Origin: MPNP01 sp026710155
GTDB taxonomy: Bacteria > Pseudomonadota > Alphaproteobacteria > Rhodobacterales > Rhodobacteraceae
Reading direction: 5' to 3'
DNA length: 64,000 nt
Assembly (NCBI GenBank): GCA_965200885.1
Contig: OZ241737.1
Coordinates: 620,001 to 684,000 of the forward strand
A program made the translations under genes and the position numbers. The notes beneath the pieces are model-generated. The model was not told the DNA's origin and made no database searches. It was given only the letters and a program-made list of their open reading frames with translations. Below, in pieces: positions 27,970 to 36,570 of the stretch. Position 1 is the first letter of the stretch, and every line of letters begins with the position of its first letter.

Positions 27970-28974
27970 TTACTGATGGGAATCAGCAATAAGTGAAATT
28001 ATTTCAAACATTATACTTGTTGCCACCATGGCGGTGATTTTATTTGGATTATCTGCTGTTGGAACCAGGCAGACCACATCACCTCCTATGATGTTCAATC
28101 CTCTTACTGACCTGAGGATACCAATGGCCTGTTTCAAATTGAACCCCGGTTCTCCCGGCTCCAGATTTGCGACCCCCGGGGCGATTGATGCGTCCAGACT
28201 ATCCAAATCAAAAGTTATGTAAACAGGTTTTTCACCTATCCGGTTTCTGATTATCTCGTTTACCGAATCCTCTCCCAACAAATCATATTGCTGTTTGGTG
28301 ATCAATTCATAACCCAGTTGCAAACTCGGTTGGTACCAATCCAGTGTCCTTGGGTTGCCTCTTATGCCAATTTGAGTTGATCTATGGGCATCGACATGCC
28401 CTTCCGTTACAAGTTGGGCACCCCAATGAGCAGCGGATTTTCTGGCTCCCAGAAAATGCTCGAGATGGAGAAAAGTATCGGTGTGGGCATCAATGTGAAG
28501 CAGAGCAATCGCTTCACCGCCGGATAAATTGGAACCCTTCCCTCCCAACGCCCTGACCGTTCCTCCGGTAATCGAGTGGTCTCCACCAATGGAAACCGGT
28601 TTGGCTCCGACCTTGTCTATTATCCTGAAGAATTCGGTTATATGGTCGATTGAAGCCTCATTGTTGTTCCCTTCGAGCAAAGGAACATCTCCAATATCCA
28701 CAATCCTGCATTTTTCCCAGGGATCAAGCCGAAAGTCAAGATGAACCCTGCGTCCAAGACCTGATACATCCCTGACAGCTCTTGGTCCCATATGCTGATC
28801 CCTCAATGTTGTTCCATTGCCTGTCGAGTGCGGAATGCCAACAAGTGCTATATCACAGTTTTCAGGAGTTTCCTGATAATCACATTTGAACAGGGTGGGT
28901 ATGCCTGCCCAATACAATCCCCGGATAAACTTTTTTTGTACTTCTTTCTGATTCTGCATGTTCAAATTCATCAT
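27970..28974 (-). CDS. Agmatinase/arginase-family ureohydrolase
   Basis: A 334-residue manganese hydrolase. The metal ligands are all visible: the His in GGDHS, the DAHTD motif (LLHIDAHTDT), and the paired Asp in TFDLDSLDAS. After that the usual substrate loop TPGTGTPEPGG is replaced by APGVANLEPGEPG, so this is not a standard arginase or SpeB and the substrate may be another guanidino compound. No signal peptide. It is divergent from the betaine transporter, with ~190 bases between, and may or may not share control with it. ATG 28974 has GGGG before it; a TTG at 28992 is possible. Confidence 0.8.
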   Translation of the reverse strand: MMNLNMQNQKEVQKKFIRGLYWAGIPTLFKCDYQETPENCDIALVGIPHSTGNGTTLRDQHMGPRAVRDVSGLGRRVHLDFRLDPWEKCRIVDIGDVPLLEGNNNEASIDHITEFFRIIDKVGAKPVSIGGDHSITGGTVRALGGKGSNLSGGEAIALLHIDAHTDTFLHLEHFLGARKSAAHWGAQLVTEGHVDAHRSTQIGIRGNPRTLDWYQPSLQLGYELITKQQYDLLGEDSVNEIIRNRIGEKPVYITFDLDSLDASIAPGVANLEPGEPGFNLKQAIGILRSVRGLNIIGGDVVCLVPTADNPNKITAMVATSIMFEIISLIADSHQ

Positions 28975-29075
28975 TACCCCAATCAGGTACAAACGCCATA
29001 CTTTGCTAAAGTACCAATATATTACAAACGCAACATGATATGGGCATTAATCCAAGAATAATGCTTTCAATTAAT

Positions 29076-29090
29076 TGCTTGACACAAGCA
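29076..29090. promoter_or_regulatory. Inverted repeat overlapping a TTGACA -35-like box before the betaine transporter
   Basis: TGCTTG-ACA-CAAGCA is a perfect 6-bp dyad with a 3-base spacer. It overlaps TTGACA (29079-29084), which could be a -35 box; a good -10 box is not obvious at the usual spacing. The site lies ~80 bases before the substrate-binding protein gene and could be an operator for a repressor of the transporter. Confidence 0.3.
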
Positions 29091-29167
29091 TTTGTTTTAT
29101 TGCATGCTTAAACAACTTCGCATTAAAACGAAGATTATATTAATTCGACATCTTTTTGGAGGAAACA

Positions 29168-30124
29168 ATGAGAAAAATTTTAGCTGCGTCAGTGGCCATT
29201 TCCTTGGGAATGGGGTTTGCCAGCGCATCAAAGGCTGCTGATATTGTTATCGGTACACCTAACTGGCCCTCAGTCCAGATTACCGGAGAAATCCTCAAAG
29301 TAATCATTGAAGACAATATTGGCCTTGAGGTTGAAATTCAAACTGGAACAAACCCGATTGTATTTGAAGCAATGGATAAGGGTGCCATGCATGCACATCC
29401 TGAAGTTTGGATTCCCAACCAAAACAATCTCCATAACACATTTGTTAATGAAAAAGGTACGGTTACCCGAAATGAGAACGGTGTTAAGGGATTCCAGGCA
29501 ATGTGCGTACATCAATCGGTTGCTGATGAATATGGCATAACCCATATTGAGGATCTGACCGATCCATCAAATGCCGACCTCTTTGATACCAATGGTGACG
29601 GCCGTGGTGAAATCTGGATTGGTGCACCGGGCTGGGCTTCAACCAACATCGAAAGAATCAAGGCCAAATCCTATGGCTATGACCAAACCCTTGATCTGGT
29701 TGAAATGGATGAAACTTTGGCCTACGCTAATTTTCAAGCTGCAATTGAACAAGGCCAGCCTTGGGTAGGATTCTGTTATGGTCCACATTATCTGTTTGCG
29801 ATCCATGATTTGCAGGTTCTGGAAGAACCCCCTTATGATGAGGCACAGTGGAATATCATCCAGCCCACTGACGATCCGGCCTGGCTTGAAAAGTCAAGTG
29901 CCCCGGTAGCTTGGGAGGATGCTTCTCTTCATCTTTATTATCCAGTATCATTGGAAACTGATTATCCAGATGTTGCTTCCCTATTTGCCAACATGAACCT
30001 TGATAGTGATACAGTTGCCCAAATGATCAAGGTCGTGGTAATTGATGAGGTTGAAATGTCCGACTTTGCAAGCCAATGGGTTGCTGACAACCAGGACAGA
30101 GTCCTTGAATGGTTAACCAACTAA
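29168..30124 (+). CDS. Glycine betaine/proline-type ABC transporter substrate-binding protein
   Basis: A 318-residue periplasmic binding protein of the OpuAC family. A signal peptide (residues 1-~23, ending ASASKAA) precedes DIVIGTPNWPSVQITGEIL. The mature protein has several Trp and Tyr suited to a quaternary-amine cage (NWPS, EVWIPNQ, PGWAST, QPWVGFCYGPHYLF) and a DTNGDGRGE loop of calcium-binding form often seen in this family. Start is ATG 29168 with GGAGGA at 29158-29163. It begins a three-gene operon with the ATPase and permease. The ligand could be betaine, choline-like compounds or DMSP; sequence alone does not decide. Confidence 0.88.
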   Translation: MRKILAASVAISLGMGFASASKAADIVIGTPNWPSVQITGEILKVIIEDNIGLEVEIQTGTNPIVFEAMDKGAMHAHPEVWIPNQNNLHNTFVNEKGTVTRNENGVKGFQAMCVHQSVADEYGITHIEDLTDPSNADLFDTNGDGRGEIWIGAPGWASTNIERIKAKSYGYDQTLDLVEMDETLAYANFQAAIEQGQPWVGFCYGPHYLFAIHDLQVLEEPPYDEAQWNIIQPTDDPAWLEKSSAPVAWEDASLHLYYPVSLETDYPDVASLFANMNLDSDTVAQMIKVVVIDEVEMSDFASQWVADNQDRVLEWLTN

Positions 30125-30165
30125 GGGGATTATCGACTATAAACAAGTCAATTTTAGGGTAGGTT

Positions 30166-31200
30166 ATGAACGAACGCGTGATCAAACTGGACAATGTCTG
30201 GAAAATCTTTGGTGAACAATCCATGGCTGCCATGGAGGCAATCAAGGAGAGAGGAATTTCCAAACCGGAAGTCCTTGCGGAATTTAGTTGCGTTGTTGGG
30301 GTTCAAAAAGCCTCTTTTGAAGTATCAAAAGGGGAAATCTTTTGTATCATGGGTCTTTCTGGTTCCGGCAAATCCACACTGGTTCGCCACGTAAATCGGC
30401 TCATTGAACCTACATCTGGAAAAATTGAAGTGTTGGGCAGGGATATTGGTTCCCTGTCCAATACAGAGCTCAGGGAAGTGAGAGCCATGCAAATGGGCAT
30501 GGTTTTCCAGCACATGGCATTGCTCCCACATAGATCCGTCAGGGATAATGTCGCCTATCCTCTGGAGATCCGGAACATACCCAAATCCAAAAGATGGGCC
30601 ATATCGGATCACGCTCTTGCATTGGTTGATCTGGTTGGTTATGAGGACCGTTTGCCTCGAGAACTTTCCGGAGGTATGCAACAGCGTGTGGGTATTGCCC
30701 GAGCCTTGGCTTCGGACCCAGCGATTCTGTTGATGGATGAACCATTTTCTGCCCTGGACCCACTCATCAGGCTACAATTGCAGGACCAATTCAAGGCCTT
30801 GGTCGCCCAACTTCAAAAGACCACCCTGTTCATTACCCATGATTTGGATGAAGCAATCCGGATTGGACACAGGATTGCCATCATGAAAGATGGGGAAATT
30901 GTTCAGATTGGTACGGCTGAAGAAATCGTGATGAACCCGGCTGATGAATATGTCCGGGAATTTGTACAGGGAATTTCAAAACTGAAACTTGTCAAGGCCC
31001 ATTCCATCATGGAACCCATCGAAAGTTATCAGGGAAATCTGGAAGGCGCTCCTGTGGCTGATCATAAGGCTGACCTTGACCAAATTATTGATCTCGCCGT
31101 GAATACCGACTTGCCTGTCATTATTACGGATGGCGGTGTCAAGGTGGGCTTGATAACCAAACCTCGCTTACTTCGGGGAATTCAAGGAGGAAAAGAATGA
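30166..31200 (+). CDS. proV: Betaine-type ABC transporter ATP-binding protein (ProV/OpuAA family)
   Basis: A 344-residue ATPase. Walker A GLSGSGKST, Q-loop MVFQHMALLPHRSV, signature LSGGMQQRVGIARAL, Walker B ILLMDEPFSALDPLIR and H-loop FITHDLDE are all present. The N-terminal extension with WKIFGEQ and the ABC domain match ProV. The C-terminal CBS-like region is short: one degraded repeat near residues 285-340. The stop overlaps the permease start (ATGA). Confidence 0.92.
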   Translation: MNERVIKLDNVWKIFGEQSMAAMEAIKERGISKPEVLAEFSCVVGVQKASFEVSKGEIFCIMGLSGSGKSTLVRHVNRLIEPTSGKIEVLGRDIGSLSNTELREVRAMQMGMVFQHMALLPHRSVRDNVAYPLEIRNIPKSKRWAISDHALALVDLVGYEDRLPRELSGGMQQRVGIARALASDPAILLMDEPFSALDPLIRLQLQDQFKALVAQLQKTTLFITHDLDEAIRIGHRIAIMKDGEIVQIGTAEEIVMNPADEYVREFVQGISKLKLVKAHSIMEPIESYQGNLEGAPVADHKADLDQIIDLAVNTDLPVIITDGGVKVGLITKPRLLRGIQGGKE

Positions 31201-32792
31201 CCCCTACGGCTGAAGAACAAAATATTGAAGTAAGTGTAAAGGCTGCTTCTGATATAGAGATCGATCGAGAGCAGCTTGACAATTCCATTACAGAGTTTGT
31301 CGAAAGCAATTCCGGTTATTACCAGGAAGCCTTTCACAAAGTCCACGCCGCAACGACATCCTTGCCGAATACCTTTAATCGGGCAGCTGCAATATTAGGG
31401 CCCATATGGGGGGGATTCCGAGGAGTCTGGGGCTTTTTCTGGGGATTCCTGATTCTGGAAATGATTGTCTGGGTACAAATGGGCCGGGGAATCTGGGGAA
31501 GCCCTGGGGCTAGATTTGAAGAACGTGCGGAAGCTCAGCTTGCCAGGGCTGAAAGTTTCCAGAAGCAAGCTGAAGAAGCTCTTGCAGCAGGGGAAGATGC
31601 AAGTCGCTTTGAAAAACTGGTGGAAAACATGAATCTCGCAGCCGAGCGGAGCATGGCTGAAGCTCAGGCCCTGAATGATGGCAAAATCTTCGTCCTGTTG
31701 ACGGGATTGTTCTTTTTCCTTCTGGTCAAGCTTGTGCAGGGTTTTTATGCGGATAGGATATATGAAAGACAGTATTCCAGATGGCGAATAGATCCTGAAG
31801 GTACCGAGTCCGGGGTCAAGCCCAGAAACCTGGTATTGTCTTTGGCTCTGGTTGTCCTTATAGCCCCCTTGACCATTTACAAGTTCACCGTGGAAAGTCC
31901 TTTTGAACTGCTTAATGAATTCCCGGAAAAGGAAATCAGCGCCTATTTTCTGGAAGGAGAAAATGATACTTTCTATACAAAGACTGCCACTTGGCTTGAA
32001 GACCGAATTGATGCTACTGCCGTGGCGGGGCAAGGGGTATTTGATGGGCTGACTGCTGGGGTGAGGTCCATCCTTGAAGCCATGACCCTGGCCCTGATTG
32101 TCACTCCTTGGCCGGTTGTAATGGTGGTTGTGTGTGTCGTTGCATGGAGGGCTGCTGGACCCAGGGTTTCCATCTTTACCGGTGCAGCCTTGGCGTATGT
32201 GGCCCTTTTGGGTTATTGGGAGGTTTCCATGGAAACGGTAGCCCTTGTTGGTGCAGCGGTTTTTTTATGTGTCATCTTTGGGATACCCCTAGGCATTTGG
32301 TTTGGAAAATCCCAACGGGCCTACAAGATCGCCGAACCGGTCCTGGACTTGATGCAGACCCTACCTGCCTTTGTGTATTTGATACCCATCATAGCATTTT
32401 TTGGAACTGGAAACCCGCCTGGCATTCTGGCAACCATCATCTTTGGCATGCCCCCAGTCATCAGATTGACTGCTTTGGGCATGAGGGGCGTACCGAGTAC
32501 GATTATTGAGGCTGCCGAAGCCTTTGGTGCATCCAAGAGGCAATTGTTGCGAGATGTCGAAATTCCCCTTGCCTTGCCTTCAATAATGACTGGGGTAAAC
32601 CAGACCATCCTCATGTGCCTTTCAATGGTGGTCATTATATCACTGATTGGCGGTGGTGGTCTCGGACAGGAAATACTTCTTGCCCTGCAATATGCAGCCA
32701 AGGGACCTGGATTACTTGGTGGATTTGCCATCTTGCTGTGTGCCATGGTTATTGACAGAATAGTTCAAGGAGCATTCCGCAGGGAAACCTGA
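31197..32792 (+). CDS. proW: Betaine-type ABC transporter permease with an inserted coiled-coil region
   Basis: A 531-residue permease. The C-terminal ~250 residues are a standard BPD_transp_1 domain with the coupling motif EAAEAFGASKRQLLRDVEIPLALPSI (in parts) and several membrane spans. The N-terminal half is unusual for ProW: a soluble start (~1-70), one membrane segment (~75-95), a Glu/Ala-rich helical stretch likely to be a coiled coil (~105-160, EERAEAQLARAESFQKQAEE in part), a second span (~163-180) and a third (~215-230), before a periplasmic loop. It overlaps the ATPase gene by 4 bases. Confidence 0.9.
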   Translation: MTPTAEEQNIEVSVKAASDIEIDREQLDNSITEFVESNSGYYQEAFHKVHAATTSLPNTFNRAAAILGPIWGGFRGVWGFFWGFLILEMIVWVQMGRGIWGSPGARFEERAEAQLARAESFQKQAEEALAAGEDASRFEKLVENMNLAAERSMAEAQALNDGKIFVLLTGLFFFLLVKLVQGFYADRIYERQYSRWRIDPEGTESGVKPRNLVLSLALVVLIAPLTIYKFTVESPFELLNEFPEKEISAYFLEGENDTFYTKTATWLEDRIDATAVAGQGVFDGLTAGVRSILEAMTLALIVTPWPVVMVVVCVVAWRAAGPRVSIFTGAALAYVALLGYWEVSMETVALVGAAVFLCVIFGIPLGIWFGKSQRAYKIAEPVLDLMQTLPAFVYLIPIIAFFGTGNPPGILATIIFGMPPVIRLTALGMRGVPSTIIEAAEAFGASKRQLLRDVEIPLALPSIMTGVNQTILMCLSMVVIISLIGGGGLGQEILLALQYAAKGPGLLGGFAILLCAMVIDRIVQGAFRRET

Positions 32793-33379
32793 TTGGGGAT
32801 AATTTGTTACAGTTGGGTAAGTCAATTTTCATCATCCAGTAACGATCTGATTTACACAAGGATAATTCTTCTATCAAGGTTGGATATCTAGTGTACTGTT
32901 ACTGTAATTCGGTCAATAATTCCCCCAACGCTAATTCCGAAAAAACCATAAAGCCCAATTTTATGGTGCAAATAATGGTAAATATTATTAAACAAATTTC
33001 AGATTCACCACACTGGTATCTCAACACTTTTGAAATGATGGTTATGGTGTATTGACACGCCTTAACTCAGATATCCGATGATAACAGAAACAAAGCATCA
33101 GGATCAGTTTGCCTTCAGTTATTGAGTTCAAGTAACAACCTCTGCCGGAAATCGTTCCCCATCATTTCAATAATTTTGAGATACTAGGTATCATGACCAT
33201 GTGAGTAATCCTCCAAGGAAATGATCAAATACTTTATAGGCAAGGTGAAAAAACTTCATGATACCCTGAAAAAAAGGAACCCTGGGAGGCAAAAAGCCCA
33301 TTAATAATGAAGTAATTGGCGTTATAAACTTGTTTATTCTAGCAGCTGTTTAGGCGATTGATTCCTAGAATTAATAAAA
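32793..33379. other. Gene-free stretch after the betaine operon
   Basis: About 590 AT-rich bases with no reading frame that I can support. I see no tRNA, clear terminator or repeat here. Confidence 0.45.
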
Positions 33380-33753
33380 TTATAACCCGAATTTCGGATG
33401 CAAACCAGTATATCGTTGCAAGAACATGATACCAATACTGACAATGGTACCGCTTAACATAAAATTCTTAACATCTGTAAATTGCTTGGTGGTCAACCAA
33501 TGCCATTTTTCAGGTAACAAAGTATGCCAACCAAGTGCAATAATAGCTAACCTTATTACTAAAAATACCAGGATTATAAGTCCGCGCATACACCATGATA
33601 TTATGTTCTTTGTTATTCTATCACGATCATGTTCGTCTACTGCCTCTTTTGAGCCGCAAGTTCTTCTAACTGCTTTGTATGTAATTTGTCTTGATCAGTT
33701 GGATTTAATTCACGTAATAGTGTAAGATCGTTTTGGTCATTGCTTTTGCTCAC
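33380..33753 (-). pseudogene. Small membrane protein next to a Panacea gene, split by a frameshift
   Basis: A reading frame opens at GTG 33753, overlapping the Panacea stop by 17 bases, and reads VSKSNDQNDLTLLREL to TAG at 33637-33639. In the -1 frame the same region continues without interruption from about 33655 into EAVDEHDRDRITKNIISWC, then two membrane segments (LIILVFLVIRLAIIALGWHTL and MLSGTIVSIGIMFL region) to the stop at 33380. Joined, it would be ~123 residues: a charged soluble N-terminus and a membrane C-terminus, as expected of a membrane-acting partner of Panacea. The change of frame lies at GCTCAAAAGAGG. It could be a disabling mutation, or programmed slippage at CAAAAG. The second Panacea locus has a partner of the same shape, also frameshifted. 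Confidence 0.55.
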
Positions 33754-34231
33754 TCAGCCGATTCTTGTATTCTTTATGTATATCTTCATTGGGTATGCTA
33801 ATCCCTTTAACATTAGGAGTGTAGTGTTTTGCCCAGGCTCCTTTTTCCCAATGTGTTATTGTGACCAACCGAGGAGTACTGTCTGATAAGGTATTAACCA
33901 CATTGTCGATTAATTCCAAAGTTATATTGTCATTTATATTTGGAACATTCTGAAATACATTTTGTTGAACATATCGTGAACCAAATTGGTTTGCTACACG
34001 ATATAATTGCGGATGGACAGGACCCAAATCCCATGCCTGAAATTCCCCGTGAACTAATGGTATATCATGCCGTCCTAAACATATCATGTGTGCTATATAG
34101 GATAACTTTTGTAGCGCGAGATTGGTAAGTTTCCACTCCGATTCTTCACCCATTCGCTTGGCTACAGAAAGAACCGAAACTGGTACAGACGGCTTCTGAG
34201 TTGCATTCCTAATTTTACTATTATCAGCCAT
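33737..34231 (-). CDS. Panacea-domain protein (SocA/DUF4065-like), candidate antitoxin
   Basis: A 164-residue protein with the Panacea/DUF4065 pattern: VAKRMGEESEWKLTNLALQKLSYIAHMICLG, then EFQAWDLGPVHPQLYRVANQFG, and the C-terminal THWEKGAWAKHY motif. Panacea proteins serve as antitoxins to many unrelated toxins, often membrane-active, and usually lie beside the toxin gene. Here the downstream partner is the split membrane-protein gene at 33380-33753. The composition is AT-rich like other accessory genes in the window. The family call is good; antitoxin activity is inferred from family and context. Confidence 0.78.
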   Translation of the reverse strand: MADNSKIRNATQKPSVPVSVLSVAKRMGEESEWKLTNLALQKLSYIAHMICLGRHDIPLVHGEFQAWDLGPVHPQLYRVANQFGSRYVQQNVFQNVPNINDNITLELIDNVVNTLSDSTPRLVTITHWEKGAWAKHYTPNVKGISIPNEDIHKEYKNRLSEQKQ

Positions 34232-34503
34232 AATACGGTCATATCAATTAGATATATTGTCCAAATCATATAGCTTAAAATAAAGTTTCATTAAGAAAAA
34301 TTCAAGGAATCTAATGATTCGGAGAGGAGATTTTTGAAAATTGCAAACTAAAAAACAATCTCATAAACAAACCTGATAAGGATGTCATTGCGGCCTGTTT
34401 GAAATTGTCAAGGTTTAACACAAGAGTCGGCAACCAACATAATTGTAAGGCGAAGCCTAAATAGGATATGGAGTAACAAGTATATAATCCATGAATTGCT
34501 TGT

Positions 34504-35067
34504 TTAACTGTTGAGTTCCTTGATGCTATTTGAAAACCTGCTGGCTATGTTTACTGGATCATCATCAATAACCGAAACGTTGACATTTCCAGGCTGACAC
34601 TTGCTGATGATGATCGTCATTTTTCCTGATGACAAAGCCTTCTCAAGCTCAGCGGCTGTCTCCTCGGCCAAACATTCAACCACATTGCGACAACCACACG
34701 CCCTGGCCACCTCGGTCAGGGATGTTGCCATACCGGCATAGGTGGGTTGATCTCCAGTTGAACCATAACTTCCGTTATCAACAATCAGCAGAATAAAATT
34801 ATCGGCGGGATTGTTGGCTATTGTGGACAGAGTGGCCAAATTGGTCAGTACCGAACCATCCCCGTCAATTGCAATGACCGGTTGATCCTGAACCAGTGCC
34901 ACGCCCAAACCAATGGATGAGCACAACCCCATCGTTCCGAACATGTAGAAATTGGAAGGTTGGTCGAGTAACTGGTAAAGTTCCTGGGAAGGTGAACCAA
35001 TGTTGCAAACGACAAGCCTTTCCTTAAGGATTGGAGCTATTGTTTTTAATATATCGTACCTAATCAT
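34504..35067 (-). CDS. comE: Sulfopyruvate decarboxylase, beta subunit
   Basis: A 187-residue thiamine diphosphate-binding half of a two-subunit decarboxylase. It has GTMGLCSSIGLGVAL, the cofactor motif DGDGSVLTNLATLSTIANN (GDG at 69-71) and the closing Asn in VDNGSYGSTG (~98). Fusion-type relatives include phosphonopyruvate decarboxylase, but the split alpha/beta form next to a sulfolactate-type dehydrogenase favours sulfopyruvate as substrate. ATG 35067 overlaps the comD stop as ATGA. The product, sulfoacetaldehyde, is the Xsc substrate. Confidence 0.82.
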   Translation of the reverse strand: MIRYDILKTIAPILKERLVVCNIGSPSQELYQLLDQPSNFYMFGTMGLCSSIGLGVALVQDQPVIAIDGDGSVLTNLATLSTIANNPADNFILLIVDNGSYGSTGDQPTYAGMATSLTEVARACGCRNVVECLAEETAAELEKALSSGKMTIIISKCQPGNVNVSVIDDDPVNIASRFSNSIKELNS

Positions 35068-35570
35068 GATGCTGAACTCCAAAAGGATGCATCTGCAAGA
35101 ATTGCAATCGGTTTTTTACACATCTGGGAATGTTGCAGGATACCATCAAGACCATTTACCTGTTCGGCCTTGGTGAAATGGAAATAGGGAATGTTTAACT
35201 GTTGAAGAAGTGGTTTTGTATGGATGGCCATTTCAACCTGGCAGGCCACCTTTTCACCCACTTCACCACGATAACTGATGAGCATGGGCAAAGGTATGTG
35301 GTAGTATTGTATCAAGGTGACCAGGGAATTTATGGCAACTCCCAGAGCCGTATTCTGCATGATTATCGCTGATCTGGTTCCGCCAAGATATGCACCGGCA
35401 CACAGACCCATACCTTCATCCTCCTTGTTGGAAGGAATATGATAAATTTCCTCGTGGTTATCCACCAACTCAATAACCCCGGCAAGCTGCTTGCACGGGA
35501 CCGAGGTAATGAAGCCTATTTTATTTCTTACAAGGCTATCCAGTATGGCCTTATCTGTCGGTGTGGGCAT
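35064..35570 (-). CDS. comD: Sulfopyruvate decarboxylase, alpha subunit
   Basis: A 168-residue pyrimidine-binding half of the decarboxylase. It shows FITSVPCKQLAGVIEL, then the Glu-containing PSNKEDEGMGLCAGAYLGG that activates the cofactor, and MQNTALGVAINSLVTL, all typical of ComD and of the N-terminal half of phosphonopyruvate decarboxylase. It overlaps comE by 4 bases and the dehydrogenase gene by 20, so all three are co-translated. Confidence 0.83.
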   Translation of the reverse strand: MPTPTDKAILDSLVRNKIGFITSVPCKQLAGVIELVDNHEEIYHIPSNKEDEGMGLCAGAYLGGTRSAIIMQNTALGVAINSLVTLIQYYHIPLPMLISYRGEVGEKVACQVEMAIHTKPLLQQLNIPYFHFTKAEQVNGLDGILQHSQMCKKPIAILADASFWSSAS

Positions 35571-36525
35571 ATAATCCGTTCCTTCTTTCTGATGAATTCA
35601 GAATTTGGTGATCAAGACATCCAAGAACCTGTTCGGCTATCATTTTACTTACCCGGTAATTGGATTCTTTTGTTACACCAGCAATATGTGGTGTCAGGAT
35701 CAGGTTGTTCAATCCTGCAAACCTTTTCCCTCCATCCCTGTCCAGCGGTTCTTTCTCGAAAACATCAAGTGCGGCACCTCCCAATTTACCAGCCTTCAGT
35801 GCCTCGATCAGGGATTCCTCTTCAACAACCCCTCCCCGGGAAGTGTTGATGATTATGGCACCGACTTTACACTTGTTTATAAATACCCGATCAATCAGGT
35901 GAAACGTCGTCTCGACCAAGGGAACATGAACACTTACAACATCAGAGGTTCTGGCAAGCTCATCCATCTCGACGGGTTTTATACTGTTCCATAAATCATC
36001 ATCGGGACATACAAATGGATCATGGGCTTGTACATCCATACCCAAGCACAGTGCTTTTGTTGCCGTCTTGCGACCGATTGCTCCCAATCCCAAAAGACCG
36101 AGTCTCTTGTTGGAGATTTCCGAACCAATACAATCGGTTCTGTTCCAACTTCCGGCGATCAATGAGGCATTTTCCCCATAGGCACCCCTCAATAGAATCA
36201 TGGCCGTACCAATTACATATTCGGCAACGCTTTCGATATTGGCACCGATAGCCGGAAAAACAGGAATGTTTCTGGCTTGACATGATGACACATCAATATT
36301 GTCCAGACCTATTCCCAATCGACCTATACATTTCAGATTGGGGCCATGCGACAGCAATTCCGCATCAACGATTGTCTTGTTTCGAACGATCAATGCCTCA
36401 ACGGGTTCAATTGCTTCCGATAACCTTGCCTTGTCTTCAGCCAGTGTGACATCATAAACTGTGGAATGCTTTTCGGAAAGGGAATCAATAACAGATTCAT
36501 CCATAAATTCGGTAATCAGAATCAT
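35551..36525 (-). CDS. slcC: D-2-hydroxyacid dehydrogenase family protein, probable (S)-sulfolactate dehydrogenase
   Basis: A 324-residue NAD-dependent dehydrogenase of the phosphoglycerate dehydrogenase family. Nucleotide-binding motif GLGAIG (146-151); catalytic Arg230 (NTSRGG), Glu near 257-259 (DVFEKEP) and His280 (LTPHIAG). There is no C-terminal ACT domain, so it is not the biosynthetic SerA form. Being the first gene of an overlapping operon with comD-comE indicates oxidation of sulfolactate to sulfopyruvate, as known for SlcC. Substrate is from context, since other 2-hydroxyacids cannot be excluded by sequence. The transporter and the (R)-specific enzyme ComC are not visible. Confidence 0.68.
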   Translation of the reverse strand: MILITEFMDESVIDSLSEKHSTVYDVTLAEDKARLSEAIEPVEALIVRNKTIVDAELLSHGPNLKCIGRLGIGLDNIDVSSCQARNIPVFPAIGANIESVAEYVIGTAMILLRGAYGENASLIAGSWNRTDCIGSEISNKRLGLLGLGAIGRKTATKALCLGMDVQAHDPFVCPDDDLWNSIKPVEMDELARTSDVVSVHVPLVETTFHLIDRVFINKCKVGAIIINTSRGGVVEEESLIEALKAGKLGGAALDVFEKEPLDRDGGKRFAGLNNLILTPHIAGVTKESNYRVSKMIAEQVLGCLDHQILNSSERRNGLYAHTDR

Positions 36526-36570
36526 GATGTGTCCAGGAAATCAGGTCAGGGGGATTGGGTTTTCAGAGGA

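Noticed and set aside
32793..33379. Small RNA or gene remnant after the betaine operon
   Set aside because: Nothing beyond AT-rich sequence could be recognised; no structure or frame supports a call.
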